Shown here piece by piece: positions 25,174 through 34,415 of a stretch of DNA of 64,000 nt. Within the stretch, counting starts at the first letter, position 1. Each line of letters starts with the position of its first letter. This DNA comes from an uncultured Collinsella sp. (GTDB lineage: Bacteria > Actinomycetota > Coriobacteriia > Coriobacteriales > Coriobacteriaceae). The stretch spans positions 1 to 64,000 of the forward strand of contig CATYZE010000011.1 in the NCBI GenBank assembly GCA_958415525.1, written 5' to 3'. The position numbers and the translations under genes are program-made. The notes beneath the pieces are model-generated. The model was not told where the DNA came from. It saw only the letters and a list, made by a program, of their open reading frames with translations, and did not search any database.

Positions 25174-26574
25174 TTACTTGTGGACCAGTCTGGCGCAGAA
25201 GTGGCCGTCGTAGGAGTCGGCGTTTACCGGCACGCTTTGGAAGAGGCCTCGATCGTTCTGGCGTACGGATACGAGCTTCTTGGCCTGATCGAACTCGGGG
25301 AGTTGCAGAATCTGCGCCTCGGAGAGCGGCTCCAGGCTAAAACCGGTGCCCTCGGGAGAGTTCAGGAAAGCGTCCACCACCTGCATGTTCTCCTCGTCGA
25401 AGACCGAGCACGTCGCATAGATGAGCTCGCCGCCGGCAGCCACGCGCACAGCAGCCTCTTTGAGCATCGTCAGCTGCAGCTTGGGCAGCTCAACCGTCAC
25501 ATCCTTTTCGGTAAGGCGCCACGGGATCTCGGGATGACGGCGCATGGTGCCGGTGCCAGAGCACGGCGCATCGATAAAGACCGTGTCGAACTTAACCGGC
25601 TCGCCAAGCATGGCATCAAACGATGTGAGCACCTCATCAAGCTCGCAAGCATCACCCGAAACCGTACGAACGCCCTGAATACCAGCCTTATGCAGGCGAG
25701 CGAGATTCAGATCGCACTTGCGATCATGCAGATCGAGCGCCGTATGCTGACGCTCATAGCCCGTACGCTTGGCCTGGCACATCATCACATAGGTCTTGGT
25801 GCCACGACCGGCACCAATCTCAAGGCAGCTACCAGGGCGCGTGGCAGCTGTGGCGATAAGCTGGGCGTTAAGGTCCGAGGCCACGGCAGCAGCACGCTCA
25901 AATACGCCCGACGCAACCGTAACCTGAGCATCGACCGGAGCATGACAGCCAGGGAACACAGGCGCCACAAGCTGCGATAGGTACGGATCAGGTTTGGTTG
26001 CAAAGACGTTCTCGTGCAAAGCGAGCGGCGCGGGCGCCAGATTGCCGGCGAAGCCGAGCGCACCCTCTGGAGTGTCAAACGACGCCATAATGCGAGCGCA
26101 TAGCCAGCGCGGAAGACCCATAAGGCGCGACAGACGAACCAAGCGTCGCTCGGACTCATCCACGTCGGATGCCGTGGCAAAGTCCTCAACGTTGTCCGCA
26201 ACCTTGTGCAGCACCGCGTTTGCCAGGCCCGCAGCAGACTTAGCACCACTGCGCACCAGCTCAACACCCTGGCTCACGGCAACGCGGCCCGGCGTATGCA
26301 GGTAGAGCATCTCGAAGGCCGAGATACGAAGCGCCATGCGAACGCGCGGCGCAACCTTTTTGGGTTTATCGAGAAACTGATCGAGCAGCTCGTCCAAAAT
26401 ACCCTGCGTAGCGGCCACGCCCAGCGCCAAGCGGGCGGCAAAAGCGGAATCGCGCTGGTCAATAGCCTTGGCCGATGCGCGAGAGGACAGCACGTCGCGC
26501 GCATACATGCCGCGGCGATCGGCCTCCATCAGCACATCGAGCGCAAGCTTGCGCGCGGGAGAAAGCTTGCTCAT
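25174..26574 (-). CDS. rsmB: 16S rRNA (cytosine-C5)-methyltransferase, RsmB-like
   Basis: A 466-residue protein with an N-terminal NusB-like helical domain (residues 1-140) and a C-terminal SAM methyltransferase. SAM motif I is CLEIGAGRGTKT near 265. Catalytic cysteines lie in DAPCSGTGTMRR near 345 and in IYATCSVF near 398. It methylates a cytosine in 16S rRNA (C967 in E. coli). ATG 26574 overlaps the fmt stop as ATGA, so translation is coupled. Last gene of the priA-def-fmt-rsmB run. Confidence 0.92.
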   Translation of the reverse strand: MSKLSPARKLALDVLMEADRRGMYARDVLSSRASAKAIDQRDSAFAARLALGVAATQGILDELLDQFLDKPKKVAPRVRMALRISAFEMLYLHTPGRVAVSQGVELVRSGAKSAAGLANAVLHKVADNVEDFATASDVDESERRLVRLSRLMGLPRWLCARIMASFDTPEGALGFAGNLAPAPLALHENVFATKPDPYLSQLVAPVFPGCHAPVDAQVTVASGVFERAAAVASDLNAQLIATAATRPGSCLEIGAGRGTKTYVMMCQAKRTGYERQHTALDLHDRKCDLNLARLHKAGIQGVRTVSGDACELDEVLTSFDAMLGEPVKFDTVFIDAPCSGTGTMRRHPEIPWRLTEKDVTVELPKLQLTMLKEAAVRVAAGGELIYATCSVFDEENMQVVDAFLNSPEGTGFSLEPLSEAQILQLPEFDQAKKLVSVRQNDRGLFQSVPVNADSYDGHFCARLVHK

Positions 26575-27491
26575 GACAATACACCCCACGAAAGATCGGC
26601 ACCCTGCAAGCCAGCAGCCCAAGCAGAAGCAGTCATAGCGCGCTTGCCATCAGGCTTAACCTCGAGCAACTCAACCGAGCCATCGGAAAGACCAAGGTAA
26701 ACACGCTTGGCCTTAACGAGAACCTGACCCTCGCCAAGCAACACATCAGCCGCCGCAGCATCGAGCACACGCACGGTCTTGCCGGCAATCACGCAACGAG
26801 CAGGCGCGGTATCGGACGAGGCCAGCACATGACGCACGCAATCGAGCGCCGCCATGTGCGGATCCAGGCGCATCTCCTTCTTAGATATCTTGGCAGCATG
26901 GGTAACGAGCGCCTCATCCTGTTCAGTCCACACGGCGGTGCCATCGGCAAGAGAAGGAAGCGTATCGGCAAGCAGTTTGCCGCCCAGCTCGCCAAGCTCC
27001 GTAGTCAGTGCCTCGGCATGCTTGCCTGCAACCGACGTAGACGCCTGGGCGCAATAAGCGCCGGTATCCACGCCATGCCCAATGCGCATAATGGAAACGC
27101 CAGCAACCTCATCACCAGCAAGAATGGCACGCTGAATAGGAGCAGCCCCACGCCAACGAGGCAGCAAGGACGCATGAACATTCACAATGCCGAGCGGTGC
27201 CATATGCAGCATCTCATCGGGCAAAATGCAGCCATAGGCAGCCACACAGAAAATATCAGCCTGGGCAGCCTGGAGCACCTCAACAACCTCAGGCGTCATA
27301 CGATTCGCCTCAATGACCGGCAACCCCAGCTCCAGCGCCTTAGCCTTAACAGGAGACGGCTCCAGCTTCTTACCACGCCCACGAACAGCATCGGGACGAG
27401 TAACAACAAGCGCAATCTCATTCCCAGCCTCGACGAGCGAAGTCAACGAAGGCACAGCAAAATCAGGCGTACCCATAAACACAATACGCAT
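26571..27491 (-). CDS. fmt: methionyl-tRNA formyltransferase
   Basis: A 306-residue protein of normal length. It begins MRIVFMGTPDFAVPSL, with NVHASLLPRWRGAAPIQRA near residue 105, the folate-binding and catalytic segment (Asn, His, then Asp in GVDTGAYCA). It formylates initiator Met-tRNA using 10-formyl-tetrahydrofolate. It pairs functionally with the peptide deformylase gene upstream, which removes the formyl group. GGGGAGA lies about nine bases before the ATG. The 320-base gap before it holds a terminator-like hairpin and a long inverted repeat. Confidence 0.96.
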   Translation of the reverse strand: MRIVFMGTPDFAVPSLTSLVEAGNEIALVVTRPDAVRGRGKKLEPSPVKAKALELGLPVIEANRMTPEVVEVLQAAQADIFCVAAYGCILPDEMLHMAPLGIVNVHASLLPRWRGAAPIQRAILAGDEVAGVSIMRIGHGVDTGAYCAQASTSVAGKHAEALTTELGELGGKLLADTLPSLADGTAVWTEQDEALVTHAAKISKKEMRLDPHMAALDCVRHVLASSDTAPARCVIAGKTVRVLDAAAADVLLGEGQVLVKAKRVYLGLSDGSVELLEVKPDGKRAMTASAWAAGLQGADLSWGVLS

Positions 27492-27708
27492 AAAGGACGT
27501 CTCCCCTCAACCAAAGCCGAGACGGCTACAAATAACAGCGGAAAGCCAAGTCACCAGCCCATCCGCAATAACATTTAAACAAGAACAAATATACCCAAAA
27601 CCAAAGAAAGAGCCGCAATAAAAGCAGCTCTTCCAACAAAGCAATTATCTGCGAAGACGCCCATCCCTGGCCCAACGGCACCCGGGCGAGACAAGCAGCG
27701 CCAACGTA
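27492..27708. other. non-coding part of the def-fmt gap
   Basis: About 220 bases with no gene. It contains the minus-strand terminator at 27603-27631. The remaining sequence is unusually A-rich on the plus strand. Together with the repeat at 27709-27804 it separates def from fmt. Confidence 0.6.
27603..27631 (-). terminator. probable terminator downstream of def
   Basis: On the minus strand AGAGCTGC pairs with GCGGCTCT (one G-U pair, 27609-27631), followed by TTCTTT. It suggests that fmt-rsmB are at least partly transcribed separately from priA-def. Confidence 0.55.
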
Positions 27709-27804
27709 GTCCCCGGGGCGCCCGCCTATATCATCCCGCGCGCAGTTTCGCAGCGCAGCGAGAATGTTTGAGCACGGGATGATATAGGCGGGCGCCCCGG
27801 GGAC
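27709..27804. repeat. long intergenic inverted repeat with perfect 30-bp arms
   Basis: Bases 27709-27738 (starting GTCCCCGGGGCGCCC) and 27775-27804 are perfect reverse complements, separated by a 36-base loop. It ends nine bases before the def stop codon. Confidence 0.95.
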
Positions 27805-27812
27805 GGACAAAC

Positions 27813-28349
27813 CTACTCGGTCTCGCCCGGTCGAGCGCCGCGGGCCAGGGCGTCCTGGTACTCCTTGACTGCCTTGATCCTCTGCATGGGCTTAAGGCGC
27901 TCGAACATGGTATTGCCGTGCAGATGATCGATCTCGTGCTGCAGGCACACGCAGAACAGGTCGCCCGAAGCCTCATAGCGAATCAGGTTGGCATCCAGGT
28001 CGTACGCCTCGACGACGACATGGTCGGGACGCTCGATCTCGCAGCTAATGCCGGGGATAGACAGGCAACCCTCGCTAAACGGCACGAGATGGTCGCTCTG
28101 CTCCACAATCACGGGATTGATAAGCACGTACGGGTCGTAGTCGTTCTTATCGCTGTAGTCGCAGTCGATGGTGACGAGCTGAATGAGCTCACCGATCTGC
28201 GGAGCAGCCAGGCCGCAACCGCCGTTGTCGAACATCATCTTCTTCATCTTCTCGGCAAGCGCCTCGATCGCCGGGGTGATCTCCTCGATGACGGCGCACT
28301 CCTGGCGCAGACGAGGGTCGGGCGACAGTACGATTCCGTTGGCTTCCAT
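27813..28349 (-). CDS. def: peptide deformylase
   Basis: A 178-residue metalloprotease with all three family motifs: GCGLAAPQIG near residue 45, EGCLSIPG near 93, and QHEIDHLHG near 136, whose Cys and two His bind the metal. It removes the N-formyl group from nascent proteins. ATG 28349 is favoured because AAAGG lies about six bases upstream; the ATG at 28355 abuts it. The gene follows priA by about 18 bases. Confidence 0.96.
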   Translation of the reverse strand: MEANGIVLSPDPRLRQECAVIEEITPAIEALAEKMKKMMFDNGGCGLAAPQIGELIQLVTIDCDYSDKNDYDPYVLINPVIVEQSDHLVPFSEGCLSIPGISCEIERPDHVVVEAYDLDANLIRYEASGDLFCVCLQHEIDHLHGNTMFERLKPMQRIKAVKEYQDALARGARPGETE

Positions 28350-28367
28350 GGCCATCCTTTCGGGTTG

Positions 28368-30821
28368 TTACATCAAATCGTAGGCGTCGACGTCAACGCT
28401 CACGCTCACGCCGCGCACGGAGCCCGCCTCTTTGAGGCAGGCGTCGATATCGTCAGAGACATGGTACCCTACCGGCGACTTTACAAGCAGATGGAAGCGG
28501 TAACGGTCCTTGGCTCTCTCGATTACACACGAAGCCGGGCCTAGCACCTGCGGCACGGCGCTCCCCGCCCGCAAAAAGTCAGGCGCGGCGGCATGCCAGC
28601 GACGCTTAAGAAGCTTTGCGATACGCCCGACGTAGTCCTGCGCGTCGTCTCGGTTCGCCGACCACACCAAGATGTTGACCAGGCGAACAAACGGCGGGTA
28701 CAGCGCGTCGCGGCGCTGGTCCAGGTCGTAGTCGGTAAAGATCGAACGATCGTGCTCAGCGACGGCGCGAATGACCGGATCCTCGGGCAGGTAGGTCTGG
28801 ATGATGACCTCGCCGGGACGATCGCCGCGACCAGCACGGCCGGCGACCTGCTCCAGCAAATCGTAGGCGCGCTCCCCCGCCCTAAAATCGGGCAACTTTA
28901 GCGCAAAGTCGGCATTGACCACGCCCACGAGCGTGACCTCGGGAAAGTCGAGGCCCTTGGCGATCATCTGGGTGCCCAGCAGCACCGCGCAATCGGCGGC
29001 ATCGAACTGCTCGAGCAGCTTTTTGTGCGCATCCTTGCCGCGCGTGGAATCGGCGTCCATGCGAATGACGGCGACGTCGTCGGGCAGCATCTGGTGCAGT
29101 GCGTCCTCGATCTGCTGCGTGCCCAGCCCCATTTTTGCCAGGTAGCGACTGCCACATTTGGGGCAACGACTCGTGGGCGCGGGATACGGCTGCACGCGCC
29201 AGGAGGATCCGCATGTGTGACATTGCAGCGTGTGCGTGCGCTCGTGATACGTAAGCGCGGTGGAGCAGTGGTTGCAGGTTGGGACGCAGCCGCACTCACG
29301 GCACATCAGGAACGGCGCAAAACCGCGGCGGTTGTGCAGCAACACGGCCTTTTCACGGCGCTCGACCACACGCTCCAAGCCCTCCATCAAGGGTTTTGAG
29401 AACATGGAGCGGCTGCCGTGAGAAAACTCACGGCGCAGGTCGGCAATGCGGACAGTGGGCAGCACGGCGAGTCCCGGGCGTTCGGGCATCTCGACGCGCG
29501 TCCAGGTGGCGCCGCCGTACGTACCGCGGCGGCAGCGGTCGAGGGCCTCGGCAGAAGGCGTGGCCGAGCCCAGCACAAGTGGGCAGCGGTAGCGCCGCGC
29601 CATCTCGGCCGCCACCTCGCGCGCGTGGTAGCGCGGACTGGAGCCCTGCTTGTAACTGGTCTCATGTTCCTCGTCGATGATGATGAGGCCCAAGTCACTG
29701 AGCGGGCAAAAGAGCGCCGAGCGGGCGCCGACGACCACGCGGGCCGCACCGCTGGAGACCATATCCCACTGGTCCAGGCGCTCGCCGGCCGAAAGGCGCG
29801 AATGGAACACGGCGACCGTCTCGCCAAAGCGCGACCGGAAGCGGCCGACGGTCTGGGCCGTCAGCGAGATCTCGGGTACCAGCACGCAGGCCGAACGGCC
29901 GGCTGCGAGCACGCGCTCGATAGCGGAGAGGTAAACCTCGGTTTTGCCGGAGCCCGTGACACCGTCGACCAACACCACGTCGCCATGAGCGTCCAGACGG
30001 GCGCGCTCAATCTGCGCGAGTGCCCGTTGCTGGCCGTTGGTAAGGGAGACCGGCGCCTTGCCGCTTGCCGAGGACAGCGTGGTCTGCTCGCTGCAGCCAC
30101 GCCACGCACGGCGCTCCTCCACCACCACGACGCCGCGCTTTTCGAGCGCCTTGATGGTCGCCGACATGCTGTTATAGAGAAGGTTGAGGTCGCGAGTCGT
30201 GACCGGGCCGCACTGCAGCGCCTCGATGAGCTGACGCTGACGGACCGCGGTCTTGGGCGGCGTATAGTCGAAGCCCTCGGGCGTAAGCATGACCCAGCGG
30301 TTTTGGATAGGCTTGACGGCGGGACGTTCAACCGTCCACACGCCGTCGTCGCCCTTGACCACACGCGGGCTGCCGCCCGGGGGCAAAAACAGGCGAAGGC
30401 ACTCGGACAAGGTAGCGACATACTCGCGGCTCATCCAGCGTGCGATGCGGGCAGCCTCGGCGGTAAAGAGCGGTTTGCTAAGAATAGCTTCGACGGGCTT
30501 AATGCGCGAAGGGTCGAGGACGTTGTTGCCCTGCAGGTCGCCCAGCCCAGGCGCAATGTCGACAATATAGCCCGCGGCGGCACGGTTACCAAAGTGGACC
30601 AGGACCGTAGACCCGATCTGGGCCTCATTAGCAAGGGACTGCGCAATGCCGTAAGCAAACGGCTCGGACAGCGCGCGGGTGGGAATGTCAAGGACAACGC
30701 TCGCGTAGGCGGCAATGGGCTCAGGTGCAGGCTTAGGTTGAGCCGGGGCAGCGGCAGGCACGGGCTTCACCGGAGCCTCCTCCGGTTCCGGTGAAGCAAA
30801 CAGCGACAGTTGTTGAGCCAT
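28368..30821 (-). CDS. priA: primosomal replication-restart helicase PriA
   Basis: An 817-residue superfamily 2 helicase that reloads the replisome at stalled forks. After a Pro/Ala-rich N-terminal extension (residues 10-37) come the 3'-DNA-binding domain and Walker A VDGVTGSGKTEVY near 290. The DEEH box is IIDEEHETSYKQ near 385. A zinc-binding insert has eight cysteines in CxxC pairs (CRECG, CNHC, CHTCG, CPKCG) near 515-565. GRAGRGDRPG lies near 700. It is the first gene of the run leading into def. Confidence 0.96.
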   Translation of the reverse strand: MAQQLSLFASPEPEEAPVKPVPAAAPAQPKPAPEPIAAYASVVLDIPTRALSEPFAYGIAQSLANEAQIGSTVLVHFGNRAAAGYIVDIAPGLGDLQGNNVLDPSRIKPVEAILSKPLFTAEAARIARWMSREYVATLSECLRLFLPPGGSPRVVKGDDGVWTVERPAVKPIQNRWVMLTPEGFDYTPPKTAVRQRQLIEALQCGPVTTRDLNLLYNSMSATIKALEKRGVVVVEERRAWRGCSEQTTLSSASGKAPVSLTNGQQRALAQIERARLDAHGDVVLVDGVTGSGKTEVYLSAIERVLAAGRSACVLVPEISLTAQTVGRFRSRFGETVAVFHSRLSAGERLDQWDMVSSGAARVVVGARSALFCPLSDLGLIIIDEEHETSYKQGSSPRYHAREVAAEMARRYRCPLVLGSATPSAEALDRCRRGTYGGATWTRVEMPERPGLAVLPTVRIADLRREFSHGSRSMFSKPLMEGLERVVERREKAVLLHNRRGFAPFLMCRECGCVPTCNHCSTALTYHERTHTLQCHTCGSSWRVQPYPAPTSRCPKCGSRYLAKMGLGTQQIEDALHQMLPDDVAVIRMDADSTRGKDAHKKLLEQFDAADCAVLLGTQMIAKGLDFPEVTLVGVVNADFALKLPDFRAGERAYDLLEQVAGRAGRGDRPGEVIIQTYLPEDPVIRAVAEHDRSIFTDYDLDQRRDALYPPFVRLVNILVWSANRDDAQDYVGRIAKLLKRRWHAAAPDFLRAGSAVPQVLGPASCVIERAKDRYRFHLLVKSPVGYHVSDDIDACLKEAGSVRGVSVSVDVDAYDLM

Positions 30822-30852
30822 ACACCACCTCTAACGAACGGACCTGAAAGGG

Positions 30853-30956
30853 CTGAGACAAAATAATCAGTAGTGTTTGTCCCATGGCCGATACGAGTGT
30901 CGAGCTTGTTGCGTCGCTCGAACATGGGACAAACACTACTGATTATTTTGTCCCAG
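30853..30956. repeat. long intergenic inverted repeat with 34-bp arms
   Basis: Arms 30853-30886 and 30923-30956 match with one mismatch and enclose a 36-base loop. The inner edge reads GTGTTTGTCCCATG and its complement. It lies between the gltX end and the priA start, both on the minus strand, and so just upstream of priA. Confidence 0.95.
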
Positions 30957-30975
30957 CAACCCACTCGTCGGTACA

Positions 30976-31009
30976 GAAACAAGAGCCCCGCTCGGGGAGA
31001 ACGGGGCTC
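30976..31009 (-). terminator. rho-independent terminator of gltX
   Basis: On the minus strand GAGCCCCG pairs with CGGGGCTC (31009-31002 and 30990-30983), followed by TTGTTTCTG. Confidence 0.8.
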
Positions 31010-31032
31010 GGATACAAACGTTTGCGCAGCGA

Positions 31033-32508
31033 TTACAGCGCCATCGTGCGGGCGCGGTCGATGCGCGCCAGGCAATCGTCGCGGCCGACGAGTGCCATGG
31101 TCTCGCCCAGCGGAGGGCTCACCATGTTGCCGCAGACGGCGACGCGCACGGCCTGGAACACCACGCGCTTCTTGAGGTCCATCTGCTCGGGCAGCGGCTC
31201 AAGCGCAGCGTCGATGGCCTCGGCGGTCCACTCGTCCACACCCTCGAGCGCGGCCTTGGCGGCATCTAGAATGGCACCCATGCCCTCCTTGGCCAGGCCC
31301 TTGTTGACGGACTTCTCGTCATACTCGAGCGTCTCGGCCGTGGCAAAGATGGGGGCGGCAACGGTCACGGCGTCGGCCGGCATCTTGGTGCGCGGCTTGA
31401 CGATGGCGGCAAGCGCGTCAATCCAGTCCTCGCCGTACTCGACGTTACCCTCGATGAGACCCGCCTCGTGCAGCTCGGGGACCATGATCTCGTCGGCAAA
31501 CTGAGCATCGGACATGCCGTTGATGTACTCGGCATTGACCCAGTCGAGCTTCTTGGGATCGAAGGTCGCCGGGTTCTTGGAGATGCGGTCGAGCGAGAAC
31601 TTGCTGGCCAGGACATCGCGCGGGATGATCGTGGTCTCGCCGTCGAGCGACCAGCCGAGCAGCGCCAGATAGTTGACAAAGGCATCGGACAGGTAACCGG
31701 CGTCGCGGTACTCCTCCACCGAGGTGGCGCCATGGCGCTTGGAGAGCTTTTTGCCGTCGGCACCCAAGATCATGGAGATGTGGGCAAACGTGGGCACGGG
31801 CGCGCCGAGGGCCTCGTAGACCATGACCTGGCGCGGGGTGTTGGACAGGTGGTCGTCGCCGCGGATGACGTGGGTGATCTTCATCATGGCATCGTCGACG
31901 ACGGTAGCGAAGTTGTACGTGGGCGTGCCGTCGGAGCGGAAGATGACAAAGTCGTCGAGCTCCTTGGCGTCGAAGGTCACCTCGCCGTGGACGGCATCGT
32001 GGATGACGACGTCACCGCGGTCCTCGGGCACCTTGATGCGCAGGACGTAGGGCTCGCCGGCCTCGATGCGGCGACGGGCCTCCTCGGGATCAAGATCGCG
32101 GCAGCGGCGCTGATAGCCCTGGAAGGGGTCCTTGCGCTCCTGCGCGGCCTTGCGGTCGGCATCGAGCTGCTCCTTGGTGCAGAAGCAGGGATAGGCCTTG
32201 CCCTCGTCCCAAAGCTTCTGGGCGGCCTGTTTGTACAGGTCCAGGCGCTCGGTCTGGGCGTAGGGACCAAAGTCGCCGCCCACCTCGGGACCCTCGTCCC
32301 AGTCAAGGCCCAGCCAACGCATGGCGCGCAGGATGATCTGCGTGTTCTCGTCGGTGGAGCGGGTGGGGTCGGTGTCGTCAATGCGCAGGATGAACGTGCC
32401 GCCGTTAGCACGGGCAAAAGCCCAGTTATAGATAGCGGTGCGGGCGCCGCCGATGTGCAGCTTGCCCGTCGGTGAGGGTGCAAAGCGGACGCGAACGTCT
32501 GATGCCAT
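31033..32508 (-). CDS. gltX: glutamyl-tRNA synthetase
   Basis: A 491-residue class I synthetase. The HIGH-type motif is PSPTGKLHIGGART near residue 10 and the KMSKS-type motif is KKLSKRHG near 250. It charges tRNA-Glu, and in many Actinomycetota also feeds tetrapyrrole synthesis through glutamyl-tRNA. ATG 32508 has GAGGAG seven bases upstream; an in-frame ATG at 32547 lacks one. It is divergent from metK, with a long inverted repeat in between. Confidence 0.95.
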   Translation of the reverse strand: MASDVRVRFAPSPTGKLHIGGARTAIYNWAFARANGGTFILRIDDTDPTRSTDENTQIILRAMRWLGLDWDEGPEVGGDFGPYAQTERLDLYKQAAQKLWDEGKAYPCFCTKEQLDADRKAAQERKDPFQGYQRRCRDLDPEEARRRIEAGEPYVLRIKVPEDRGDVVIHDAVHGEVTFDAKELDDFVIFRSDGTPTYNFATVVDDAMMKITHVIRGDDHLSNTPRQVMVYEALGAPVPTFAHISMILGADGKKLSKRHGATSVEEYRDAGYLSDAFVNYLALLGWSLDGETTIIPRDVLASKFSLDRISKNPATFDPKKLDWVNAEYINGMSDAQFADEIMVPELHEAGLIEGNVEYGEDWIDALAAIVKPRTKMPADAVTVAAPIFATAETLEYDEKSVNKGLAKEGMGAILDAAKAALEGVDEWTAEAIDAALEPLPEQMDLKKRVVFQAVRVAVCGNMVSPPLGETMALVGRDDCLARIDRARTMAL

Positions 32509-32593
32509 GGAAATCTCCTCGGTTGCAGGATGGATGTCTAACCGCACCAGTATAAAGCATCAAAGCAACCTCCGCACAAAGGGCACCGACCCA

Positions 32594-32700
32594 CTCATTG
32601 GGGACTACTCATTGGGGACAGACTTAAATGACCAATCGTTGTAGTCATTGGGGACATTCTTGGTTTAAGACTGGTCATTTAAGTCTGTCCCCAATGAGTA
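32594..32700. repeat. long intergenic inverted repeat with 29-bp perfect arms plus extra direct copies
   Basis: Arms 32606-32634 and 32672-32700 are perfect reverse complements around a 37-base loop. The core CATTGGGGAC also occurs as an extra partial copy at 32594-32605 and again inside the loop (32645-32654). Confidence 0.95.
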
Positions 32701-32771
32701 AAGTGCCGCAAGGGTGCGGAAAGGGTGTGAATGTTTGATTTACGCGCTATGATGTGCCCTTGCATAGAGAG

Positions 32772-32798
32772 CCCGGCGGAATGGTAACGGTCGCCGGG
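32772..32798 (+). promoter_or_regulatory. hairpin in the metK leader
   Basis: CCCGGCG and CGCCGGG enclose a 13-base loop and are followed by ACACGTTTTTG and the AAAGGA ribosome-binding site. It has the shape of a leader control element, but it does not match a SAM riboswitch I can recognise. Confidence 0.4.
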
Positions 32799-32820
32799 AC
32801 ACGTTTTTGAAAGGACAATC

Positions 32821-34101
<1,281 letters not shown>

Positions 34102-34139
34102 TTAAGAACCGCTAAGGTCACAACAACATATGCACTTTC

Positions 34140-34180
34140 AGAAGAAGTACCGGTCCCAAGCGGTACTTCTTCTTTATTAA
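34140..34180 (+). terminator. rho-independent terminator of metK
   Basis: A perfect 13-bp stem AGAAGAAGTACCG/CGGTACTTCTTCT (34140-34152, 34161-34173) with an 8-base loop, followed by TTATTAA. Confidence 0.85.
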
Positions 34181-34269
34181 TCTGGTGGTGAAGTTATTTC
34201 GATATGAGCATACGCAGCGTCACCAGCCAATGAATTTTGGAGCACACGCGCCTCTACCATGTATCCTTA
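34181..34269. other. non-coding gap after the metK terminator
   Basis: About 90 bases that, with the repeat at 34270-34390, make up the space before the serine dehydratase gene. I see no clear promoter pair here. Confidence 0.5.
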
Positions 34270-34390
34270 GTCCTGAGGGGCGGGGCATAAGGTTTATCGC
34301 GAGTTCCGCACGAGCCGAAGGCCACTTAATGTGGCCTTCGTGCGAGCAGGACTGTCCGAGCAGGAAACCTTATGCCCTGCCCCTCGGGAC
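34270..34390. repeat. intergenic nested inverted repeat before the serine dehydratase gene
   Basis: Outer arms 34270-34295 and 34365-34390 match over 26 bases with two G-T pairs (GTCCTGAGGGGC and complement). Inside, CGAAGGCCAC and GTGGCCTTCG form a second 10-bp hairpin around TTAAT. It ends 26 bases before the start codon of the next gene. Confidence 0.9.
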
Positions 34391-34415
34391 GACGGGACAA
34401 AACAAAGGAGCAGCC

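Larger units (their letters stand above)
32509..32820. other. divergent gltX-metK intergenic region
   Basis: 312 bases without a gene. It contains a repeat complex (32594-32700) and, after it, the metK leader. A TATGAT box at 32748-32753 is a plausible plus-strand -10, though its -35 is weak. A 7-bp hairpin CCCGGCG/CGCCGGG (32772-32798) sits just before the metK ribosome-binding site. Confidence 0.55.

Noticed and set aside
27709..27804. rho-independent terminator
   Set aside because: Arms of 30 bp and a 36-base loop are far larger than terminators and no T-tract follows; kept as a repeat element.
29418..30794. 458-residue plus-strand frame across priA
   Set aside because: No domain, Arg/Ala-rich, and fully covered by the clear PriA helicase.
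32509..32600. T-box leader for gltX
   Set aside because: No specifier stem or T-box (TGG-type) sequence could be found on the minus strand before gltX.
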